From positions 1,732,260 to 1,796,259 of the forward strand of contig NZ_QXDC01000002.1 of the NCBI RefSeq assembly GCF_003550065.1: a stretch of 64,000 nt of DNA, in the 5' to 3' direction. The position numbers and the translations under genes are program-made. The stretch is from Hephaestia caeni (GTDB lineage: Bacteria > Pseudomonadota > Alphaproteobacteria > Sphingomonadales > Sphingomonadaceae). The notes beneath the pieces are model-generated. The model was not told the DNA's origin. It was given only the letters and a program-made list of their open reading frames with translations, and searched no databases. Positions 8,054 through 16,306 of this stretch are shown here, in pieces; the first letter of the stretch is position 1; each line of letters starts with the position of its first letter.

Positions 8054-8635
8054 CTAACCCTCTCTTGCGACGGCTTCGACCGCGACCGCGAGCGGCCCCT
8101 TGTCGGCGTCGACAACGCGCGCGCGGAGCAACTGATCCGGCTCGATGTCGATAATGTCGGCGCGGCGCAAGGTCTCGATATGGACGAAGATATCGGTCGC
8201 CCCGCCCTCACGCACCAGGAAGCCGTATCCTTTCAGCCGATTGAACCATTTCACCCGGACCGGTTCGAACGCCCCCGCGGCATCTGCCAGCGCCTCGATA
8301 TCGGCATGCCCGCCCCGCGGGCGCGGCGCGGGCTCGATCGCGTCGCTGAGGTCGATCGAGACGATCTCGCGCGCCTGCAAGCCGCGATCGCGCTGGACGG
8401 CGATACATTCCACGCGCGCGCCTTCGGGAAGGCTGCGGCGGCCGTGCGGCTGGAGCACGGTGAAATGGATCAGAATATCGCCCACGCCGGGCTCGTCGGC
8501 GACGACGAAGCCGAAGCCCCGCGTCACGTCGAACCATTTGAGCGTGCCGTGATAGGCGCGCTCACCGGCCTCCGAATCGACGATCTCACTTGCCTGATCC
8601 GGTGCGCGCGGCATCGGCTGCGGACTCACACTCAT
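8054..8635 (-). CDS. Double cold-shock-domain protein
   Basis: 193 aa RNA/ssDNA-binding protein with two cold-shock domains. Domain 1 (about residues 28-90) has GTLKWFDVTRGFGFVV with FTVLQPHG; domain 2 (about 120-190) has VKWFNRLKGYGFLVREGG and DIFVHIETL. RNP1-like aromatic residues are kept in both. Two-domain CspA-type proteins are typical of alphaproteobacteria and act as RNA chaperones in cold or stationary phase. Start ATG 8635, with a GTG one codon before it and GGGGGA upstream. The 80-bp upstream gap carries a 10-bp direct repeat that reaches into the recX stop codon. Confidence 0.92.
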   Translation of the reverse strand: MSVSPQPMPRAPDQASEIVDSEAGERAYHGTLKWFDVTRGFGFVVADEPGVGDILIHFTVLQPHGRRSLPEGARVECIAVQRDRGLQAREIVSIDLSDAIEPAPRPRGGHADIEALADAAGAFEPVRVKWFNRLKGYGFLVREGGATDIFVHIETLRRADIIDIEPDQLLRARVVDADKGPLAVAVEAVAREG

Positions 8636-8697
8636 CACGAATTCCCCCAACTCACGCCCTTTATCACAAGAAAGCGCCAAGTCGAAAAGGTTGAACT

Positions 8698-8720
8698 CTT
8701 GTTTACGGCCCTTGTTTACG
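8698..8720. repeat. Tandem 10-bp direct repeat CTTGTTTACG
   Basis: Two perfect copies (8698-8707 and 8711-8720) separated by 3 bp between recX and the cold-shock gene. The recX stop codon lies inside the second copy. It could be an operator for the cold-shock promoter or a simple duplication. Confidence 0.6.
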
Positions 8721-9252
8721 ATTGTGTCGATTCGGGGCGTTCGGGCTCCTCACCGGGCGCCATCGCGACGATCCGGCGCGCGAGCGCGAAATCGTGGCCG
8801 CCGCGCAGCATCGCCGCCAAGTGCTTTTCGCGGGTGGGGCGATCGGGCAGCGACGGCGCAAACGGGCCGATTCGCCGCCGCCGGGCAAAGGCGAGCGCTG
8901 CATCGAGCGCACCCGATTCGACCACCGCCGCTGCCGCCCCGGCATCCTCCTCGGCCACGCCCGCCACGCGCAGCGCCGCCGCCACGCGCCGCCCGCCCAA
9001 TCCGCGGCGGGTCATCGATCGCGCGCGCGCTTCCGCGAAGGCGCGATCGTCGACATAGCCGAGCGCCGCCATGCGACTCGCGACCTCGCCGGGCTCGACG
9101 TGCGCGCCCGCCCACCCCCGTTCGCGGATCTTGCGCGCGAGATACGCCGCCAGCTTGGCGCGGGTGGTCGCGAATCGCTCGACATACCGCAGCGCGAGTC
9201 GGTCGAGCGCGGCGGCGTCGAGCGGCTTCAGGGAACGTCTTGGGCCGGGCAT
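8716..9252 (-). CDS. recX: RecX, regulator of RecA
   Basis: 178 aa, modulates RecA filaments. All-helical with three-helix repeats: LDAAALDRLALRYVERFATTRAKLAAYLARKIRERG at residues about 10-45, then VASRMAALGYVDDRAFAEARARS with the RecX signature (GYVDDRAFA) and GLGGRRVAAALRVAGV. The N-terminal MPGPRRSLKPLDAAALDRLA is typical for sphingomonads; upstream in-frame sequence to 9462 runs into the divergent ligase gene and is not conserved-looking. recA is not in the window, so this is an unlinked recX. Confidence 0.88.
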   Translation of the reverse strand: MPGPRRSLKPLDAAALDRLALRYVERFATTRAKLAAYLARKIRERGWAGAHVEPGEVASRMAALGYVDDRAFAEARARSMTRRGLGGRRVAAALRVAGVAEEDAGAAAAVVESGALDAALAFARRRRIGPFAPSLPDRPTREKHLAAMLRGGHDFALARRIVAMAPGEEPERPESTQS

Positions 9253-9403
9253 GACGCCATCATTGTGCCACAGTCGCAACGGAATTTGAACGTCAGCGCG
9301 GGGCAGAGCGATCATGGCCGCGGCGTGCGGTCGACGTTTTCGAGACACCGGTTCCGATGCACTGGTTTCGATACACTGCGCGACGATGAGGGACGCGAAG
9401 GGA

Positions 9404-11179
9404 ATGATGGCCAACGAACTCGAGCGGACCACCGCTGCCGATCCGGCAGCGCCGCTTGCCACACCGACCGAGGACGGCCTGCCGCGGCGCTGGGCCGACT
9501 TCGCGACGCTCGGCGAGGCGCTCGACTATGCCGCCACGGGTGCCCGCGGTTTCAATTTCCACGATCCGCGCGGGGCGTTGCTGCGCGCCTATCCGTTCGC
9601 CGAGATGCGCCGCGATGCGCTCGACTGCGCCTATCGCCTGATCGCGCGCGGGATCGCCCCGGGAGACCGGATTGCCCTCGTCGCCGAAACCGGCCCCGAA
9701 TTCGCCGCCCTGTTCTTCGGCGCGGTCTATGCCGGCGCCTGGCCGGTGCCGCTGCCCTTGCCGACGTCGTTCGGCGGCAAGGAATCGTATGTCGAGCAGT
9801 TGCGCGTCCAGCTCGCGAGCTGCGATCCCGGCCTTCTCGTCTTTCCGCCCGAACTCGCCGAGATGGCGATCGATGCGGCCCGCCTCGCCGATGTCGAGGG
9901 CGTGGATTGGGATAGCCTCGCAGCGCACGCGGCACCCGAGGCGCCGCTGCCGTCCGCGACCAGCGACGACATCGCCTATCTGCAATATTCGAGCGGCTCG
10001 ACCCGCTTTCCGCACGGGGTGATCATTACCCACCGGGCACTGCTCAACAATCTCGCCGCGCACGCCAACGGGATGGAGCTGATCGATACCGACCGCTGCG
10101 TGTCATGGCTGCCCTGGTATCATGACATGGGGCTGGTCGGCTGCTTCCTCTCGCCGGTCGCCAACCAGGTGTCGGTCGATTACCTCAAGACCGAGGATTT
10201 CGCGCGGCGCCCGCTTGCCTGGCTCGATCTCATCACCCGCACGACCAGGGCCGGCTACACGACGATCAGCTATTCGCCGACGTTCGGTTACGATATCTGC
10301 GCGCGCCGCATGTCGAGCCAGACCAAGGCGTCCGAGCGGTTCGATCTGTCGGGCTGGCGCCTCGCGGGCAACGGCGCAGACATGATCCGGCCCGACGTGA
10401 TGCAGAGCTTCGTCGACGCCTTCGCCGACGCCGGTTTCCAGGCATCGGCCTTCCTGCCGAGCTACGGCCTCGCCGAAGCGACGCTGGCGGTATCGATCAT
10501 GCCGCCGGGCGAAGGCATCCGCGTCGAGCTGGTCGAGGAGACGCAGCTTTCGGGCGTGGAGGCCGGCCAGGATCGGCCGCAGCGATTCCGCGCGATCGTC
10601 AATTGCGGCCGCCCGGTCAAGGACATGACCGTCGAAGTCCGCGAGGAAGACGGCACCCCGCTTCCAGACGGCGCGATCGGCAAGATCTGGTGCACGGGGC
10701 CATCGCTGATGACCGGTTATTTCCGCGATTCCGACGCCACCGACGCCTGCATGACCGACGGCTGGCTCGATACCGGCGACATGGGCTATCTGTCGGGCGG
10801 CTACGTCTACATCGTCGGCCGCGCCAAGGACATGATCATCGTCAACGGCCGCAACCATTGGCCGCAGGACATCGAATGGGCGGTCGAGCAGCTTCCCGGC
10901 TTCAAGGCCGGCGACATCGCCGCCTTCGCGATCACCACCCCCGGCGGCGAGGAAACCCCCGCCGTGCTCGTCCAGTGCCGCACGTCCGACGATACGGAGC
11001 GCCAGCGGCTGCGCGAGGAGATCCGCGAGCGTGTCCGCTCGGTGACGGGGATGAATTGCGTGATCGAACTGGTGCCGCCGCGCACGCTGCCGCGCACCAG
11101 CTCGGGCAAGCTCAGCCGCACCAAGGCGCGCAACCTGTACCTGACGGGCGAGATCAAACCTTACGCGATCGCCGCCTGA
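9404..11179 (+). CDS. Fatty-acyl-AMP ligase (FAAL-type adenylate-forming enzyme)
   Basis: About 591 aa ANL-superfamily enzyme that activates fatty acids as acyl-AMP, normally handing them to an acyl carrier protein rather than CoA. Motifs: IAYLQYSSGSTRFPHGVIITHRA (phosphate loop, residues ~190), WLPWYHDMGLVG (FAAL hallmark), PSYGLAEATLAVS, WLDTGDMGYLSGGYVYIVGR and RTSSGKLSRTKAR with the C-terminal catalytic Lys. No PKS, NRPS or ACP gene is adjacent, so the acceptor is unknown; a role in lipid or sphingolipid acyl supply is conjecture. ATG 9404/9407 with GAGGG upstream; ATG 9386 is an alternative. Confidence 0.9.
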   Translation: MMANELERTTAADPAAPLATPTEDGLPRRWADFATLGEALDYAATGARGFNFHDPRGALLRAYPFAEMRRDALDCAYRLIARGIAPGDRIALVAETGPEFAALFFGAVYAGAWPVPLPLPTSFGGKESYVEQLRVQLASCDPGLLVFPPELAEMAIDAARLADVEGVDWDSLAAHAAPEAPLPSATSDDIAYLQYSSGSTRFPHGVIITHRALLNNLAAHANGMELIDTDRCVSWLPWYHDMGLVGCFLSPVANQVSVDYLKTEDFARRPLAWLDLITRTTRAGYTTISYSPTFGYDICARRMSSQTKASERFDLSGWRLAGNGADMIRPDVMQSFVDAFADAGFQASAFLPSYGLAEATLAVSIMPPGEGIRVELVEETQLSGVEAGQDRPQRFRAIVNCGRPVKDMTVEVREEDGTPLPDGAIGKIWCTGPSLMTGYFRDSDATDACMTDGWLDTGDMGYLSGGYVYIVGRAKDMIIVNGRNHWPQDIEWAVEQLPGFKAGDIAAFAITTPGGEETPAVLVQCRTSDDTERQRLREEIRERVRSVTGMNCVIELVPPRTLPRTSSGKLSRTKARNLYLTGEIKPYAIAA

Positions 11180-11191
11180 GCGATTTTTGAA

Positions 11192-11288
11192 GCGGCACCG
11201 GCCCGTCCCCCCGCCCGGCCACCCATAGCGTATCCTGACTGGGAGGTCGGGGGAGCGGGCCGGTGCCGCAATACGCCCAAAGGCGCAT
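11192..11288. repeat. Family A palindromic intergenic element, copy 2
   Basis: Left arm 11192-11225, centre TAGCGTATCCTGAC, right arm 11240-11270, followed by the ATACGCCC-aaa-GGCGCAT module (11271-11288), the same right-side arrangement as copy 1. Lies between the acyl-AMP ligase gene and the GGDEF-EAL gene and may act as a terminator for the former. Confidence 0.85.
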
Positions 11289-11368
11289 TACCAAACACCC
11301 TCTAAACCTTCCGCTAACCCGAAGCGCGTATTCCCGCGCGGGTGAGCAGTCAGACTTCAGAATTCGCA

Positions 11369-13702
11369 ATGCCGCGGATCGATATCCGCGCGCTGCTGGG
11401 CCTGTACGATCCGGAGGATTCGACGGATTGGGGGCCGATTCGCGCCGCGCAGCTCAATGCCGGCGCGCACCTCGCGTTGTTCCTGCTCGGCGTCAACGTC
11501 GTCAGCGCGGCACTGGTGACGCTGCTCGCCCGGCAACTCGCCCCCGGCTGGCTGCTCGCGGGATGGGCGGGGCTCGTCACGCTCGTGAGCACGGCCGTCG
11601 CCTTGCGCCGGCTCGCCGCGCGGCACCGTACCGCGACGACGGCAAGCGTCCGCGACGTGCGCGATACGATGCTCGAAGGCATCGGGCTCGCCGCCATCTG
11701 GTCGGTGATCCCGCTCGTGATCGGGCCACAGGCCACGGTCGGCGCGGCGCTCGGGCTCTGGGTCCTGATTTCGCTCCTGATGACGGCCTCGGCCGTCGCC
11801 CTCGCCGGGCTGCCGCTCGCGACACTCGCGTTTCTGGGGTTTCTGGGCACCACCGTCACGGCGATGCTCGCGATCGTCAGCGGCCCGCTGCTCGCGATGG
11901 GAGCGGCCCTGTTCACCATCCTCCTCATGCTGAGCTGCCTGACGCGTGGCCGGGCGCTAGTGGTGATTCGTGCCGGCGAGATCGCGCTGGCCGAACGCGA
12001 CGAGACCGTGCGGCTGCTACTGCGCGATTTCGAGGATCAGGGCGCCGACTGGTTGTGGGAAACCGACGCGGCGCGGCGTATCGTTCGCGCCAGTCCGCGC
12101 TTCTGCCACGCCGTGGGGCTCGATCCGATCAGGATCAACGGCATGTCGTTCCTCCAGATTCTCGCGGGCTCGACCTGGGAGCAGGGCAATTTCTCGGCCG
12201 GTCTGCGCAGCCTTTCGGACAAGCTCAAGCAGCGCGAGGCTTTTCGCGATCTGTTGCTGCCGGTCGAAGTTCACGGCGAGCATCGCTGGTGGGAAATGAC
12301 CGCAAGCCCCCGCCTCGACGAAGAAGGGCGTTTCATCGGCTTCCGCGGCGTCGGCTCCGATGTCACCGAACGGCGGGCGTCGACCGATCGCATCAACCGG
12401 ATGGCGCGGTTCGACACCCTCACCGGCCTGCCCAACCGGTTGCACATCAACGAAACGCTCGCCAAGGCCATGAGTGAGGCCGAGAAATGGGGCTCTCGCT
12501 GCGCCTTCATGATGATCGATCTCGATCGCTTCAAGGCCGTCAATGACACCTTGGGTCATCCGATCGGCGACCGGCTGCTGCGCCGCGTTTCGGAACGTCT
12601 CAGCCAGTTGATGAGCGACAATGAGATGTGCGGCCGGCTCGGCGGCGACGAGTTCGCGATCGTGATGCGCGAAGCCGGCGACACCGACCGCATCGAGAAA
12701 CTCGCGATCGCCATCATCGAAACGCTGTCGCGGCCCTACGAAGTCGATCAGAACACGCTCTACATCGGTGCCTCGGTCGGCGTCGCGATCGGCCCGCGCG
12801 ACGGGCGAACCGCGGAAATGCTGATCCGCTCGGCCGATCTCGCGCTCTATCGCACCAAGGACGGCGGCGGCGCCGGCTTCCACATCTACGAGCCGCAACT
12901 CCATCTCCAGGCCGAGGAGCGGCGCGTGCTCGAAATGGCGCTGCGCAAGGCGCTGCAAAATGACGAGATGCATCTCCAATATCAGCCGGTGGTCGATTCG
13001 GAGACCGGCGGCTTGACCGGCTTCGAAGCCTTGCTGCGCTGGACCCACCCCGAATTCGGGGTCGTCCCGCCCGACAAATTCGTCCCCCTCGCCGAGGAAG
13101 CCCGGCTGATCGCGCCGATCGGCGAATGGGTGTTGCGCACCGCCTGCGACGAAGCGGCACGATGGCCGCCGGACGTGCGGGTGGCAGTAAACGTCTCCGC
13201 CGAACAACTCCACAACCCGCACTTCGTGACGACCGTCGCGCAGGCGCTATCGCAAAGCGAACTTCCCCCCGAACGGCTCGAACTCGAAGTGACCGAGAGC
13301 GTGTTCCTGCACGAAGGCACCTGCGCGACGACGGTGCTCGAGCGCCTGCTCGATCTCGGCGTGCGGCTGAGCCTCGACGATTTCGGGACGGGCTATTCGT
13401 CGCTCGCCTATCTCTCGCGCACCCGCTTTTCGACGATCAAGATCGACCGCACTTTCGTGCAAGGCGCCTCCAAGGGCAAACAGGAAGCGATCGCCATCAT
13501 CCGCGCGGTCGTCGCGCTGGCGCAGAGCCTCGGCATGGCGACCACGGCCGAGGGGGTGGAAACCACCGAGGAGCACGAAATGATCCAGGATCTCGGCTGC
13601 ACGAAGGTCCAGGGCTATTATTTCGGCCGCCCGCTTCCAGTCGAGGAGGCGCGCGCGCTGGCATGCCGCCCCTTCGACAATTCATCCACCGTCGCCGCCT
13701 GA
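11369..13702 (+). CDS. Membrane PAS-GGDEF-EAL cyclic-di-GMP enzyme
   Basis: About 777 aa. Five or six membrane helices lie in residues ~35-195, a PAS-like sensor at ~210-330 (WLWETDAARRIVRASPRF; GFRGVGSDVTERR), GGDEF domain with intact GGDEF at ~425, and EAL domain from ~515. The EAL catalytic set appears complete: FEALLRW, NVSAEQ, LEVTESV, LDDFGTGYSSL, KIDRTFV, AEGVE, QGYYFGRP, so phosphodiesterase activity is likely. The inhibitory RxxD before GGDEF is not conserved (SDNE in that position). Stand-alone gene. ATG 11369 preferred; a GTG at 11342 would add nine residues. Confidence 0.95.
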   Translation: MPRIDIRALLGLYDPEDSTDWGPIRAAQLNAGAHLALFLLGVNVVSAALVTLLARQLAPGWLLAGWAGLVTLVSTAVALRRLAARHRTATTASVRDVRDTMLEGIGLAAIWSVIPLVIGPQATVGAALGLWVLISLLMTASAVALAGLPLATLAFLGFLGTTVTAMLAIVSGPLLAMGAALFTILLMLSCLTRGRALVVIRAGEIALAERDETVRLLLRDFEDQGADWLWETDAARRIVRASPRFCHAVGLDPIRINGMSFLQILAGSTWEQGNFSAGLRSLSDKLKQREAFRDLLLPVEVHGEHRWWEMTASPRLDEEGRFIGFRGVGSDVTERRASTDRINRMARFDTLTGLPNRLHINETLAKAMSEAEKWGSRCAFMMIDLDRFKAVNDTLGHPIGDRLLRRVSERLSQLMSDNEMCGRLGGDEFAIVMREAGDTDRIEKLAIAIIETLSRPYEVDQNTLYIGASVGVAIGPRDGRTAEMLIRSADLALYRTKDGGGAGFHIYEPQLHLQAEERRVLEMALRKALQNDEMHLQYQPVVDSETGGLTGFEALLRWTHPEFGVVPPDKFVPLAEEARLIAPIGEWVLRTACDEAARWPPDVRVAVNVSAEQLHNPHFVTTVAQALSQSELPPERLELEVTESVFLHEGTCATTVLERLLDLGVRLSLDDFGTGYSSLAYLSRTRFSTIKIDRTFVQGASKGKQEAIAIIRAVVALAQSLGMATTAEGVETTEEHEMIQDLGCTKVQGYYFGRPLPVEEARALACRPFDNSSTVAA

Positions 13703-13752
13703 CCTGCACAGCATATTGCCCCCGCCGGAAAGGGCGGCTAGGGGCGGGGTGT

Positions 13753-13829
13753 AGGGGCGTAGCTCAGTTGGTTAGAGCGTCGGTCTCCAAAACCGAAGGC
13801 CCTCGGTTCGAATCCGAGCGCCCCTGCCA
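13753..13829 (+). tRNA. tRNA-Trp (CCA anticodon)
   Basis: Folds as a full cloverleaf: acceptor AGGGGCG / CGCCCCT, D-arm GCTC...GAGC, anticodon arm CGGT-CTCCAAA-ACCG with CCA anticodon, T-arm CTCGG-TTCGAAT-CCGAG, encoded 3' CCA. It lies just before secE-nusG, a common bacterial arrangement. Confidence 0.97.
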
Positions 13830-13989
13830 CCCGTCTTTTCAAGGCTGTCGCCCGGCAAGCCTTGTCTTTCGGAACATCCAGCGCTATCTCGCGGCCACTT
13901 TTTCCGACATCGCGGACAGGGCCGCCGGTTGACCATCACCGGGCACCGGGCCATGTCCCTTTTTCGGTTTCATTGGAAGAGCAACGCAC

Positions 13990-14187
13990 GTGGCGAAAAC
14001 GACCCCGATCGAGTTCATCCGGCAGGTTCAGGCCGAGACTAGGAAAGTGGTGTGGCCCGACCGCCGCCAGACGGTGATGACCGCGGTGATGGTCATCATC
14101 ATGACGTCGATGCTCGCGCTTTTCTTCCTCGGCATCGATTCGATCTTCGACGCGCTCGTCAAGGCGCTGCTGTCGCTCGCCGGCTGA
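13990..14187 (+). CDS. secE: Preprotein translocase subunit SecE
   Basis: 65 aa, single-helix SecE of the SecYEG channel. N-terminal amphipathic part FIRQVQAETRKVVWPDRRQT carries the conserved KVVWP motif; the helix VMVIIMTSMLALFFLGIDSIFDALV follows. Start is GTG at 13990. Short one-helix SecE is the normal form outside enterobacteria. Followed after 33 bp by nusG, preceded by tRNA-Trp. Confidence 0.96.
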   Translation: MAKTTPIEFIRQVQAETRKVVWPDRRQTVMTAVMVIIMTSMLALFFLGIDSIFDALVKALLSLAG

Positions 14188-14220
14188 CCTCAAAAGAGAC
14201 AAGGGACAAGGGACACGAGC

Positions 14221-14757
14221 ATGTCGCGCTGGTACATCATCCACGCTTATTCCGGCTTCGAGGGCAAGGTCCGCGATGCGATCATGGCCGAGGCCGAACG
14301 CATGGGGCTCGATCAGCTCGTCGAGCAGATCGAAGTGCCGACCGAAACCGTGACCGAGGCGCGCCGCGGCAAGAAGGTGCAGGTCGAGCGCAAGTTCATG
14401 CCCGGCTATGTGCTCGCCAGGCTGAACATGACCGACGACGTGTACCACCTCGTCAAGAACACGCCCAAGGTGACGGGCTTCCTGGGATCGAGCGGCAAGC
14501 CGCAGCCGATCAGCGACAAGGAAGCCGCGCGGATGCTCAATTCGAAGGAAGAGGCCGCCGCCGCGCCCAAGACGCAGATCAAGGTCGATTACGAGATCGG
14601 CGACGCGGTGAAGGTACTCGAAGGCCCGTTCGCGAGCTTCAACGGCACCGTCGAGGAACTCGATTTCGACAAGGCCAAGGTCAAGGTGAGCGTGAGCATC
14701 TTCGGCCGCGCGACCCCGGTGGAATTGGATTTCGAGCAAGTCGAGCGCTCCAAATAA
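14221..14757 (+). CDS. nusG: Transcription termination/antitermination factor NusG
   Basis: 178 aa, binds RNA polymerase and couples it to Rho or to ribosomes. NGN domain: [20 protein letters not shown] at residues 2-20, [35 protein letters not shown] domain at the C-terminus: [22 protein letters not shown], ending [11 protein letters not shown]. Usual length. Cotranscribed with secE upstream; 302 bp separate it from rplK. Confidence 0.97.
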   Translation: MSRWYIIHAYSGFEGKVRDAIMAEAERMGLDQLVEQIEVPTETVTEARRGKKVQVERKFMPGYVLARLNMTDDVYHLVKNTPKVTGFLGSSGKPQPISDKEAARMLNSKEEAAAAPKTQIKVDYEIGDAVKVLEGPFASFNGTVEELDFDKAKVKVSVSIFGRATPVELDFEQVERSK

Positions 14758-15059
14758 CGCGGAGCGAGGCGGCTAGCGGCACGCTAATCGTCGGTCGCGC
14801 AGCGACGCGAACGCCCGGCCGGCGGGTCGTGAAGCGATCCCGCCCGACGACGCGGGATTTGCCCCCTGCGTCGAGCACGGCCAAGTGCTCGAAAACGGCA
14901 AGTGTTGCCGCACCGCGGCGGATGCGCTATGGGCGCCGGCTTCCAACGCATCAGCAGTGGAAAACCCTGCGGGAGGGCGCTTCATGCGTTCGTTCGTACC
15001 GCTAAACTTGAGAGACGGGCGGGGTGCGGTTACGCGCCCGGCCCCAACAAGAGAGTGAC
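14758..15059 (+). other. Intergenic region before rplK, leader/promoter area
   Basis: No convincing gene in these 302 bp. It should hold the rplK-rplA promoter and leader. A weak sigma70-like pair TTGCCG with a 17-bp spacer and TATGGG occurs around 14906-14934. No convincing factor-independent terminator for nusG is visible. Confidence 0.4.
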
Positions 15060-15491
15060 ATGGCAAAGAAGATTACCGGTTATATCAAGCTACAGGTGCC
15101 CGCCGGCGCCGCCAATCCGTCGCCGCCGATCGGCCCTGCTCTGGGTCAGCGCGGCGTGAACATCATGGAATTCTGCAAGGCGTTCAACGCCGCGACCGGC
15201 GATCTTGAAAAGAACGCGCCGATCCCGACGGTGATCACCGTCTATGCGGATCGCAGCTTCTCGTTCACCACCAAGACGCCGCCGGCGACCTTCCTGATCA
15301 AGAAGGCGGCGAACCTCAAAAAGGGATCGAAGGAGCCGGGCAAGGTGGCCGCGGGCAAGATCAAGCGCTCGGCGCTGACGGCGATCGCCGAAACCAAGAT
15401 GAAAGACCTGAACGCCAACGATCTCGACGCGGCGACCCGCATCATCGAAGGCAGCGCCCGCGCGATGGGCCTCGACGTGGTGGAGGGCTGA
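15060..15491 (+). CDS. rplK: 50S ribosomal protein L11
   Basis: 143 aa. N-terminal domain [37 protein letters not shown] with the proline-rich hinge contacting the GTPase centre; C-terminal rRNA-binding domain with [19 protein letters not shown] and [10 protein letters not shown]. Start ATG 15060 with GAGAG upstream; an in-frame ATG at 15024 adds 12 residues outside the family. Operon with rplA, 4 bp downstream. Confidence 0.98.
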   Translation: MAKKITGYIKLQVPAGAANPSPPIGPALGQRGVNIMEFCKAFNAATGDLEKNAPIPTVITVYADRSFSFTTKTPPATFLIKKAANLKKGSKEPGKVAAGKIKRSALTAIAETKMKDLNANDLDAATRIIEGSARAMGLDVVEG

Positions 15492-15495
15492 GATC

Positions 15496-16188
15496 ATGGC
15501 CAAGCTGACCAAGAAGCAGAAGACCTGGGCGATCGACGGCGACAAGCTCCACGGTGTCGACGAGGCGATCAAGCTCGCCAAGGACAATGCCACCGCGAAG
15601 TTCGACGAGACGATCGAGATCGCGCTCAACCTGGGCGTCGATCCGCGTCATGCCGATCAGATGGTGCGCGGCGTCGTCACGCTGCCCAAGGGCACCGGCA
15701 AGACCGTGCGCGTCGGCGTGTTCGCCAAGGGCGCCAAGGCCGATGAAGCCCGCGAGGCAGGTGCGGATGTCGTCGGGGCCGAGGATCTGATGGAGACGAT
15801 CCAGGGCGGGACGATCGATTTCGACCGCTGCATCGCGACCCCGGACATGATGGGCGTCGTCGGGCGGCTCGGCAAGGTGCTCGGCCCCAAGGGGCTGATG
15901 CCGAACCCGAAGCTCGGCACGGTGACGATGGACGTCGCCGCCGCCGTGAAGGCGGCCAAGGGTGGCCAGGTGGAATATCGCGTCGAGAAGGCGGGGATCA
16001 TCCATTCGGGCATCGGCAAGGCGAGCTTCGCGGCGGAAGATCTGCGCGCGAACTTCGACGCACTGGTCGACGCGGTGGTCAAGGCCAAGCCGACCGGCGC
16101 CAAGGGCAAGTACGTCAAGAAGGTCGCGATCAGCTCCTCGATGGGGCCGGGGATCAAGATCGATACGGCGGAAGTCGCGGGCGCCTGA
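15496..16188 (+). CDS. rplA: 50S ribosomal protein L1
   Basis: 230 aa L1-stalk protein, also a translational repressor of its own operon in many bacteria. Conserved [56 protein letters not shown] and the C-terminal [19 protein letters not shown]. Starts 4 bp after the rplK stop and is followed by a strong terminator at 16258, so rplK-rplA forms a bicistronic unit; rplJ-rplL is not in the next interval. Confidence 0.98.
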   Translation: MAKLTKKQKTWAIDGDKLHGVDEAIKLAKDNATAKFDETIEIALNLGVDPRHADQMVRGVVTLPKGTGKTVRVGVFAKGAKADEAREAGADVVGAEDLMETIQGGTIDFDRCIATPDMMGVVGRLGKVLGPKGLMPNPKLGTVTMDVAAAVKAAKGGQVEYRVEKAGIIHSGIGKASFAAEDLRANFDALVDAVVKAKPTGAKGKYVKKVAISSSMGPGIKIDTAEVAGA

Positions 16189-16257
16189 GCCGAAGCGAGG
16201 CGCGCAGCGCTAGCTGCACGCCGGTCCGCCCTCGGCGAACGCGAAAACAGAACGAAG

Positions 16258-16289
16258 GGGCCGGGAGACGCGTTCTCCCGGCCCTTTTT
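16258..16289 (+). terminator. Rho-independent terminator of rplK-rplA
   Basis: Eleven-bp perfect stem GGGCCGGGAGA / TCTCCCGGCCC with a 5-nt loop followed by TTTTT. Lies at the convergent junction with the glycosidase gene. Confidence 0.92.
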
Positions 16290-16306
16290 CGTGGCGAGCC
16301 GCCCGC

